DNA of 64,000 bases from Labrenzia sp. THAF82 (lineage in GTDB: Bacteria > Pseudomonadota > Alphaproteobacteria > Rhizobiales > Stappiaceae), in contig NZ_CP045354.1 in assembly GCF_009363435.1 (NCBI RefSeq), positions 5,112,501-5,176,500 on the forward strand. The letters are read 5' to 3'. Positions 57,744 through 64,000 of this stretch are shown here, one piece after another (the stretch's first letter is position 1; each line of letters opens with the position of its first letter). The notes below the pieces were generated by a model that saw only the letters and a list, made by a program, of their open reading frames with translations, had not been told where the DNA came from and searched no databases. The position numbers were made by a program, and so were the translations under genes.

Positions 57744-60035
57744 TCAGCTTGTCCGGGTTTGTGCTTCCACGCTGGCCAGCGCTGACATGTTCACGACGCC
57801 CCGAGAGGTTACGGACGGCGTCAGAATATGAGCTGGTTGCGCAGTTCCTAGAAGGATCGGCCCGACGTGCAGAGCTTGTGTGGCCACCTTCAACAGATTG
57901 TGGGCAATGTTGGCGGAATCGAGGTTCGGAAACAGCAGGAGGTTCGCCTCACCCGTCAGTTTGCTGTTGGGCATGACGCGTTCACGCAAGGCGGTACTCA
58001 GAGCAGAATCGCCATGCATCTCACCGTCTGCTTCCAGCTCTGGATGACGTTCCCAGATGAGTTCAAGCGCTTCGCGCATCTTGCGCGAGGACGCTGTCTC
58101 GCGAGACCCAAAGTTGGACATCGACAGAAGAGCGATTTTGGGCTCGATACCGAACCGGCGGATTTCCTGGGCCGCCAGGATAGCCATTTCCGAGATTTCC
58201 TGCGCCGTCGGATCTTCGGTTACGAAGGTATCTGACAGAAACAGAGCGCCCTGGCTGTTGATCAACAAAGACATGGCCGAGAGATCGCGTGCCGTTTCAC
58301 AAACACCAATGACCTGCTTGATATCCCTCAGGTGACGGGTGTAACGCCCTTCCAGCCCACAGATGACGGCGTCCGCTTCGCCCCGCCGGACCGCCAATGC
58401 GGAAATGACGGTGGCGTTCGTGCGCACGACGGTTCTTGCTGCGTCAGGCGGCAGGCCGAGGCGGCCGACACACTCGAAATACTCGTCGACATATTCGCGA
58501 TAGCGGGGATCATCCTGCGGGTTGACGTATTCAAAATCGACCTCAGGGCGGATTTTCAAACCGAACCGTTCACAACGTTGCTGAAGAACATCGGGCCGGC
58601 CAACCAAAATGGGCTTTGCGATCTTGTCCTCGATCAGAACCTGCGCGGCTCTTAACACCCGCTCGTCTTCCCCTTCCGCGTATATGATCCGTTGCGGATC
58701 CTTGGTGGCGTTGTGGATGATCGGTTTCATGATGAGGCCTGACCGGAACACGAAGCGGTTCAGCCGGTCGTAATAAGCATCAAAATCCTCGATCGGACGC
58801 GTTGCAACACCGGTGTCCATGGCAGCCTTGGCAACAGCTGGTGCAATGCGCAGGATCAGGCGCTGGTCGAACGGTGAAGGTATAAGGTAGTTCGGGCCGA
58901 AGGTTTCGGTCTTGCCTCCATAAGCACGCGCAGCGACGTCTGAGGGCTCTTCCTGTGCAAGGCCCGCAATTGCCTCAACCGCAGCGCGTTTCATTTCTTC
59001 GTTGATCGTGGTTGCTCCAACATCGAGCGCGCCACGGAAGATATATGGAAAACACAGAACGTTGTTGACCTGGTTTGGATAGTCGGAGCGCCCGGTGCAC
59101 ATCACGACATCACTACGCACTTTCTGCGCCTCTTCAGGCATGATCTCCGGATTCGGGTTGGCGAGAGCAAGGATCAAGGGCCCCTTGCCCATTTTCTCAA
59201 CCATATGCGGTTTCAGCACGCCGCCTGCGGACAATCCCAGAAAGACATCCGCATTCTCAATGACCTGGTCCAGAGAGCGCAAATCGGTTTTTTGAGCAAA
59301 AGCAGACTTCCACTCATCCATGAGCGCTTCGCGTCCTTCATAGACGACGCCCTCAATATCAGTGACCCAGATGTTTTCACGCTTTGCGCCAAGGGAAATG
59401 AGCATGTTCAGGCAGGCGAGTGCGGCAGCGCCGGCCCCGGAGGCGACGATCTTGGCATCTTCGATTTTCTTGCCGGCCAGGTGCAGACCATTTCGAACGG
59501 CTGCGCCGGCGATGATCGCCGTGCCATGCTGATCGTCGTGAAAGACCGGGATGTTCATTTTCTCGCGCAATTTGGCTTCGATCATGAAGCATTCGGGCGC
59601 TTTGATGTCTTCCAGATTTATGCCGCCAAAAGTCGGCTCCAGAACCGAAACGGCGTCAACGAACTTGTCGACATTGTTCTCCGCGACTTCGATGTCGAAC
59701 ACATCAATGCCCGCGAATTTCTTGAAGAGGACAGCCTTGCCTTCCATCACGGGCTTGGAGGCAAGCGGCCCGATGTTTCCAAGACCAAGAACTGCGGTTC
59801 CGTTCGAGATCACAGCGACAAGGTTGCCCCTGGACGTGTAGTTGGCAGCCTTTGCGGGATCCTCGGCAATTTCGAGGCAGGGGGCTGCAACACCCGGTGA
59901 ATAGGCGAGCGCCAGGTCGCGCTGGTTGCCCAATGGCTTGGTGGCGTGGATTTCAAGTTTTCCAGGCCTTGGATGCTCATGAAAATACAGGGCGGCTTCT
60001 GTCAGATCGCTTTCGTTGGATTTGCTGTCGCTCAT
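57744..60035 (-). CDS. maeB: NADP-dependent malic enzyme with phosphotransacetylase-like domain
   Basis: A 763-residue malic enzyme, malate to pyruvate plus CO2 with NADP. The N-terminal malic domain (about 20-170) has LEIHATKPLGNQRDLALAYSPGVAAP and the metal/NADP motif IPVFHDDQHGTAIIAGAA; the Rossmann part has IVASGAGAAALACLN. From about 430 a phosphate acetyl/butyryl transferase-like domain follows (RIIYAEGEDERVLRAAQ, then GLEGRYTRHLRDIKQVIG), which is usually regulatory rather than catalytic. The ATG at 60035 has AGGGA upstream; a 17-codon longer frame is less likely. First gene before chorismate mutase on the same strand. Confidence 0.95.
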   Translation of the reverse strand: MSDSKSNESDLTEAALYFHEHPRPGKLEIHATKPLGNQRDLALAYSPGVAAPCLEIAEDPAKAANYTSRGNLVAVISNGTAVLGLGNIGPLASKPVMEGKAVLFKKFAGIDVFDIEVAENNVDKFVDAVSVLEPTFGGINLEDIKAPECFMIEAKLREKMNIPVFHDDQHGTAIIAGAAVRNGLHLAGKKIEDAKIVASGAGAAALACLNMLISLGAKRENIWVTDIEGVVYEGREALMDEWKSAFAQKTDLRSLDQVIENADVFLGLSAGGVLKPHMVEKMGKGPLILALANPNPEIMPEEAQKVRSDVVMCTGRSDYPNQVNNVLCFPYIFRGALDVGATTINEEMKRAAVEAIAGLAQEEPSDVAARAYGGKTETFGPNYLIPSPFDQRLILRIAPAVAKAAMDTGVATRPIEDFDAYYDRLNRFVFRSGLIMKPIIHNATKDPQRIIYAEGEDERVLRAAQVLIEDKIAKPILVGRPDVLQQRCERFGLKIRPEVDFEYVNPQDDPRYREYVDEYFECVGRLGLPPDAARTVVRTNATVISALAVRRGEADAVICGLEGRYTRHLRDIKQVIGVCETARDLSAMSLLINSQGALFLSDTFVTEDPTAQEISEMAILAAQEIRRFGIEPKIALLSMSNFGSRETASSRKMREALELIWERHPELEADGEMHGDSALSTALRERVMPNSKLTGEANLLLFPNLDSANIAHNLLKVATQALHVGPILLGTAQPAHILTPSVTSRGVVNMSALASVEAQTRTS

Positions 60036-60146
60036 GACTGTCCCTGTCTCCCTGGCATATTTCATTCGGTAGTCTTTTTTCTGCAACTCGCGGCGGCATG
60101 GCCCCCAGCCAACTATTGCAGCGATTTGATGAATTGTCTCTGAGCT

Positions 60147-60791
60147 TTATCCGGCGCGATGCAAAATGAGAACCCGCAACAGTGCAAAGAGCACAATGCT
60201 ATTCAGGATATGCCACAGGAAATGCGTTCCAACGGCAAAGTGGTTGCAGATTGGCTCATCCAACATGCGGAAAGCCAATGAAAGCGCGAAGACGATGCCC
60301 GTGATCAGAACCTGTGCACCAAGCCGAGCATTTTGCGCTCTAAACAATGCCCCTACGACGAAAATCGCAACGAGAGCCGGCACATATCCCGCAGAGGAGC
60401 CGACCAGGGGGGCGATTGCTTGAGCGACAAACGGTGTTGCCAGGAAAAACCCGACGACAATCAGCAATGCGAGCCACCAACTGACGGAAAGGAACCGTTT
60501 CAGTGCAAAAAACAAATAGACGTGAATGAAAATGGCAATTGGCAAAACGTCTGCGAGGGCCGCCCAACGGGTGGCGAAGGTGTGAAACAGGAATGAGCCG
60601 ACACCGATAACAAAAACAACACCAATCAGGACAAATGCCGGCCAGTCCTGCGGTGTCTTTCGCCGCCACAGGAAAAACGCGGCAATTGCGGCAACCAGAA
60701 AAGCAGCGTTTGTGATGGCGTTGACCGGTTCGGACCAGAAATCGGGCCCAACCCGCTCACAATAGTTGTCGACATGTTCATGCAATGCCAT
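60147..60791 (-). CDS. Ceramidase-family membrane protein
   Basis: A 214-residue protein with seven hydrophobic segments, of the alkaline ceramidase/CREST superfamily. The metal-binding pattern is present: DNYCERVGPDFWSEPVNAITNAAF with Glu/Ser, SFLFHTFATRWAALADVLPI with His and Asp, and the C-terminal HFLWHILNS with two His. These residues bind zinc in the family and hydrolyse an amide in a lipid. Bacterial substrates are unknown; a hydrolase of sphingolipid-like or ornithine-type lipids is only a guess. It is downstream of the aminotransferase gene on the same strand with 38 bases between. Confidence 0.8.
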   Translation of the reverse strand: MALHEHVDNYCERVGPDFWSEPVNAITNAAFLVAAIAAFFLWRRKTPQDWPAFVLIGVVFVIGVGSFLFHTFATRWAALADVLPIAIFIHVYLFFALKRFLSVSWWLALLIVVGFFLATPFVAQAIAPLVGSSAGYVPALVAIFVVGALFRAQNARLGAQVLITGIVFALSLAFRMLDEPICNHFAVGTHFLWHILNSIVLFALLRVLILHRAG

Positions 60792-60829
60792 CAGTGACGC
60801 ACCAATCTGCTGCTTCCATTCAGATCTGC

Positions 60830-62056
60830 CTACAGCTTGGACGTGACAGTTTCAGCAATCAAGCGGGCCAACCGCGAAACACCTTCTTCAATTTTCCTTT
60901 CATCAGCGCAGGAAAAACTCAGCCGCATCGTATTTGCACCGCTGCCATCGGGATGGAACGCTCGCCCTGGAACGAAGGCGACTTTGGCTCTTTCAACCGA
61001 GCTCTGCAGCAACTCGGCAGCATCGCATCCAGCCGGCAACTCCACCCAGATAAACATACCCCCTTCAGGTCTGGTCCAACGGCACTCCTCCGGCATGTGC
61101 TTTTCAAGCGCTTCAAGCATGGCGTCGCGCCGTGCCCGATAGATCCGGTTTGTTCTGGCCGTGTGGGCGGCAAACTCGCGTTCAGCAACCCTCGCCATGG
61201 CATCCTGATTGAGAACGGGTGTGTTGAGGTCGCTTGCCTGCTTGATCAGAACCAGCCTGGAAATCACTTCCGAGGCTGCACAGATCCAGCCTAACCTCAG
61301 GCCCGGAGACAGGGATTTGGAAAAGCTGCCGCAATAGAGCGTTCGGCTATTCTCGATACCGCCGGTTTTTTGACAGTCCAAAGCCAGCATCGGCGGCACC
61401 GCGTCACCGTCATATCGCAGACTTTCATAAGGAGCGTCTTCGACAACCGCGCAGGACAAATTCTCAGCCAGAGCCAAAATGCGGTGCCGGTCTTCAAGAC
61501 CGACAGTCAAGCCAGTCGGATTGGCGAAGTCAGGAGACAGATACGCGAACTTGACCCGCCCACCGGTTTCATCCGCCTTTTTCGCATAGTCCGCTGCGGC
61601 ACGGTTGGTTCCCGGGTCCAGCCGGTCAAATTGCAACTCATATGCGTTGAAGGCCTGAACCGCGCCAAGATAGGTGGGCCATTGGACAAGCGCGGTGTCC
61701 CCCGGGGACAAAAACAGCTTGCCGAGATAGTCCAATGCCTGTTGCGACCCGGACGTGATGAGAATGTTTTCTGGCGCGCAATCAACACCAAGTTCGCGCA
61801 TATGAGCAACAATCCACGTTCTCAGGCGCAAACTGCCTTCGCTCACTCCGTATTGAAGTGCCTTTGCCGCCTCCGTACCACCCAGAATCTCCTCATAGGC
61901 TTTCTGGAAACTCTCGGCGGGAAACAGCTCAGGGTCAGGAATACCGCCTGCAAACGAAATCACATCCGGACGGTCCAGCAACTTCAACAGTTCACGAATT
62001 TCCGACGCGCGCATTCGACTGGCGCGCTTGGCGTAAAGGCTTTCCCAGGTGGTCAT
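60830..62056 (-). CDS. PLP-dependent aminotransferase (class I/II, MocR-like fold type I)
   Basis: A 408-residue fold-type I aminotransferase. Residues MRASEIRELLKLLDRPDVISFAGGIPDPELFP resemble the 2-aminoadipate/LysN or KAT-II-like branch. The Schiff-base lysine is in YCGSFSKSLSPGLRLGW, and Asp in VVEDAPYESLR holds the pyridine nitrogen. The C-terminus has EGGMFIWVELP and FVPGRAFHPDG. It transfers an amino group from an amino acid to a keto acid, substrate open. I chose the ATG at 62056; a TTG at 62086 would add ten residues. Confidence 0.87.
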   Translation of the reverse strand: MTTWESLYAKRASRMRASEIRELLKLLDRPDVISFAGGIPDPELFPAESFQKAYEEILGGTEAAKALQYGVSEGSLRLRTWIVAHMRELGVDCAPENILITSGSQQALDYLGKLFLSPGDTALVQWPTYLGAVQAFNAYELQFDRLDPGTNRAAADYAKKADETGGRVKFAYLSPDFANPTGLTVGLEDRHRILALAENLSCAVVEDAPYESLRYDGDAVPPMLALDCQKTGGIENSRTLYCGSFSKSLSPGLRLGWICAASEVISRLVLIKQASDLNTPVLNQDAMARVAEREFAAHTARTNRIYRARRDAMLEALEKHMPEECRWTRPEGGMFIWVELPAGCDAAELLQSSVERAKVAFVPGRAFHPDGSGANTMRLSFSCADERKIEEGVSRLARLIAETVTSKL

Positions 62057-62243
62057 GGCGGGCTCACTGGCTTTCAAAAGAGACAAATTAAGTCAATAAT
62101 ACTGACCTATATGTTTTGCAAGTGTCTCAATCTTGTTATTTTTTGTAATTTTATTACGCGAACATCAATGCAAGTCACACAAGCACAACCGAACTGGACC
62201 CTGGGGTCTTGAGTGCCTAAGTGTTGGGGCAAAGGAGTTATTC

Positions 62244-62801
62244 ATGTCACGTCTCGATGAAAGCCGCCCGTTCATTCCGCTCAATATTGCCGTACTGACG
62301 GTGTCCGACACACGTTCACTGGATGAAGACAAGTCGGGCAAAACGCTTGCAGACCGGATCAAAAGCGCCGGCCATGCCCTGGCAGACCGCAAGATCGTCA
62401 AGGATGACGTTCCGGCCATTCAAGAGATCGCAAAAGCCTGGATCGCGGACAAGGGTGTTGACGTCATTGTCTCTACCGGTGGGACCGGCTTTACCGGTCG
62501 GGACGTGACACCTGAGGCCATGGAGCCGCTGTTTGAAAAGCGCATGGACGGATTTTCCGAAGTGTTCCATCGCATTTCCTATGACAAGATTGGAACGTCG
62601 ACCATCCAGTCCCGGGCAACAGGCGGTGTGGCCGGAGCGACCTACATATTCGTGCTCCCCGGATCAACAGGAGCCTGCAAGGACGCATGGGACGGAATTT
62701 TGAAGTGGCAGCTCGACTATCGGCACATGCCGTGCAACTTCGTTGAGATCATGCCGCGGCTCGATGAACATTTGAAACGCGGCAAACTCCAGGAGGCTTG
62801 A
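62244..62801 (+). CDS. moaB: Molybdenum cofactor biosynthesis protein B
   Basis: A 185-residue MoaB/Mog-type protein that binds molybdopterin and probably adenylylates it. The family motifs NIAVLTVSDTRSL, DVIVSTGGTGFTGRDVTPEA and FVLPGSTGACKDAWDGIL are complete. The ATG at 62244 has AAAGGAG about seven bases upstream; a longer frame from 62133 is unlikely. A GNAT gene starts three bases after its stop, so they are cotranscribed. The 157 bases upstream are AT-rich and divergent from the aminotransferase gene. Confidence 0.93.
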   Translation: MSRLDESRPFIPLNIAVLTVSDTRSLDEDKSGKTLADRIKSAGHALADRKIVKDDVPAIQEIAKAWIADKGVDVIVSTGGTGFTGRDVTPEAMEPLFEKRMDGFSEVFHRISYDKIGTSTIQSRATGGVAGATYIFVLPGSTGACKDAWDGILKWQLDYRHMPCNFVEIMPRLDEHLKRGKLQEA

Positions 62802-62804
62802 GAA

Positions 62805-63305
62805 TTGCCGTTTCTCATTCGGGTCGCAGTTCTGAACGATGAGCCGGCTGTTTCAGCATTGCTTCTCAAAAGTTACACAGCTCTGCTCAAGAGTGCTTAC
62901 GATGCAGCAACTCTTGCCAAGGCTCTGCCGTTGATCACGCGTGCAAGACCTGAGCTACTGAGCTCCGGAAGTTATTATCTGGCGGAAACTGAAGACGGTC
63001 AGCTGGTCGGTGCCGGCGGCTGGACAAAGGCATCCCCGACAGGGCGTGGAGAGACGGAAAACAACGGCAACATCCGCCATTTCGGCACGGATCCTGAATT
63101 CACTGGTCAGGGAATTGGCCGCCTGTTGATGCAACGTTGCTTTAGCGACGCGAAGTCCCACGGTCTTTCTGAACTGAATTGCTATTCGACACTGAATGGC
63201 GAGCGTTTTTACCGCGCTTGCGGTTTTGAAAGTATCGAGCGAGTTCTCGTTCTTTTGCCTGGAGATGTCGAATTTCCTTCCATTCGCATGACCTGCCCCC
63301 TGTAA
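62805..63305 (+). CDS. GNAT family N-acetyltransferase
   Basis: A 166-residue acetyltransferase starting with TTG; AGGAGG lies nine bases upstream inside the end of moaB. The acetyl-CoA loop is FTGQGIGRLLMQR, with the usual N-terminal strand (IRVAVLNDEPAVSALL) and C-terminal ERFYRACGFES. Coupling to moaB may be only positional. Substrate unknown. Confidence 0.82.
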   Translation: MPFLIRVAVLNDEPAVSALLLKSYTALLKSAYDAATLAKALPLITRARPELLSSGSYYLAETEDGQLVGAGGWTKASPTGRGETENNGNIRHFGTDPEFTGQGIGRLLMQRCFSDAKSHGLSELNCYSTLNGERFYRACGFESIERVLVLLPGDVEFPSIRMTCPL

Positions 63306-63347
63306 CTTCAGCAGCAGCGGCCTAAATCAGCCGGAAAGGAGATTTGA

Positions 63348-64000
63348 ATGGGCATGCTCGTCGATGGCATCTGGGATCCCGATGCAACAGGAGACAGCGT
63401 TGATGGCGATCGCTTCGAAAGATCGAAAGCGCAGATCCGGAACTGGATCACACCGGACGGCTCCGCGGGGCAAACGGGGAAAGCCGGGTTTGGTGCAGAA
63501 AGCGGCCGCTACCATCTCTATGTTGCCTGGAATTGCCCCTGGGCACATCGCACCTTGTTGATGCGTGCGGTGAAAGGGCTTCAGGATCACATCGGAATTT
63601 CCATCCTCGCCCCTAAACGCACAGAGGACGGCTGGGTGTTTGACCCGCAAAGCGGCTATTTTGATGCCCTCTCCGGCGCCGCAGCCCTGCACCAGATCTA
63701 TGCGAAGGGCACCACTGACTATACAGGGCGGGTCACAGTACCCGTTCTATGGGACACCAGAACCGATACGCTGGTGAGCAACGAGTCGGCTGAAATCATT
63801 CGCATGCTCAACAGTGCCTTTCAGGACTTTGCTGAAAATCCGGTCGACTATTACCCGCGTGAGCTGCAGAGCGACATCGACGACTGGAATGCGTTCATTT
63901 ATCCGAAACTCAACAATGGTGTTTATCGCGCAGGCTTTGCACGCTCGCAAACAGCTTACGATGAAGCGGTAACCGAGGTCTTCGAAGCGCTGGATCGGAT
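63348..64000 (+). CDS. Glutathionyl-hydroquinone reductase (ECM4/YqjG family), 3' end missing
   Basis: The first 217 codons of a Xi-class glutathione transferase; the gene runs off the right edge. The ATG at 63348 has AAGGAG seven bases upstream. The glutathione-binding nucleophile is Cys63 in WNCPWAHRTLLMRAV, and the segment TVPVLWDTRTDTLVSNESAEIIRMLN carries the glutathione gamma-glutamyl site. Family members reduce glutathionyl-hydroquinones back to hydroquinones. The usual length is about 320-330 residues, so roughly a third is missing here. Confidence 0.92.
   Translation, partial: MGMLVDGIWDPDATGDSVDGDRFERSKAQIRNWITPDGSAGQTGKAGFGAESGRYHLYVAWNCPWAHRTLLMRAVKGLQDHIGISILAPKRTEDGWVFDPQSGYFDALSGAAALHQIYAKGTTDYTGRVTVPVLWDTRTDTLVSNESAEIIRMLNSAFQDFAENPVDYYPRELQSDIDDWNAFIYPKLNNGVYRAGFARSQTAYDEAVTEVFEALDR

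Noticed and set aside
61370..62212. 280-codon plus-strand open frame opposite the aminotransferase
   Set aside because: Antisense to conserved aminotransferase sequence and without a recognisable domain.
1..64000. tRNA genes, CRISPR arrays, insertion sequences, integrase or phage genes
   Set aside because: No cloverleaf-like block, regular repeat-spacer series, transposase or integrase motif was found on reading.

Overview
The window reads as ordinary chromosome of an alphaproteobacterium of the order Hyphomicrobiales/Rhizobiales, most like the Stappiaceae (Roseibium/Labrenzia/Stappia group). That placement is an inference from gene content: a Rhizobiales-type DnaA, a TIGR02301 protein, a NadQ-type NAD regulator with nadABC, a btaAB betaine-lipid pair, a maeB malic enzyme fused to phosphotransacetylase, a LemA/DUF2207 pair, and separated glyQ and glyS. 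I see no tRNA or rRNA gene, CRISPR array, insertion sequence, prophage or integrase. Coding density is high except for two AT-rich non-coding stretches: about 1 kb before dnaA and about 1.1 kb at 53.4-54.5 kb.

Layout. 0-5 kb: 5' end of fabI, a D-2-hydroxyacid dehydrogenase, the AT-rich dnaA leader, dnaA, and a small glyoxalase-like gene. 5-13 kb: an exported SPOR/SH3/caspase protein, a TPR-methyltransferase, an SRAP (YedK/HMCES-like) protein ending in a clamp-binding motif, Nudix, DUF3179, TIGR02301, LysE exporter and unknown proteins. 13-18 kb: MFS transporter, TetR regulator, homocysteine S-methyltransferase, GNAT, and a Tat-signal agmatine-deiminase-like protein. 18.5-21 kb: a YceI-OmpA fusion translationally coupled to a second exported caspase with a C-terminal CxxCH motif. 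21-24.5 kb: btaB and btaA with a Pho-box-like site, and an L,D-transpeptidase. 24.7-31.4 kb: dihydroorotase, ygfZ, HD hydrolase, tyrosine phosphatase, nadQ, cell-wall hydrolase and a UPF0114 protein. 31.4-35.2 kb: nadABC with an operator-like palindrome inside its promoter. 35.5-46 kb: MFS, glyS, GGDEF-EAL, gltS, DUF2207/LemA and glyQ. 46-53 kb: MATE pump, SppA-like protease, two tandem PilZ proteins, family-4-like uracil-DNA glycosylase and ETF-ubiquinone oxidoreductase. 53.3-54.5 kb: non-coding AT-rich region with two orphan terminators and a perfect DnaA box. 54.5-64 kb: DEAD-box helicase, PQQ-type sugar dehydrogenase, chorismate mutase, maeB, ceramidase-like membrane protein, aminotransferase, moaB, GNAT and a truncated glutathionyl-hydroquinone reductase.

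How the genes work together. The NAD branch is the clearest circuit: nadQ at 28.3 kb is the likely repressor of nadABC at 31.5-35.1 kb. btaA and btaB make the phosphorus-free lipid DGTS, which fits the Pho-like site upstream. The YceI-OmpA/caspase pair looks like an envelope module of unknown purpose and is the best candidate for an undescribed system. The non-coding region at 53.4-54.5 kb is the best candidate for undescribed RNA or replication-related DNA.

Starts were moved from the longest frame to internal ATG/GTG/TTG codons where a Shine-Dalgarno sequence, signal peptide or family N-terminus supported it; each case is stated in the entry.
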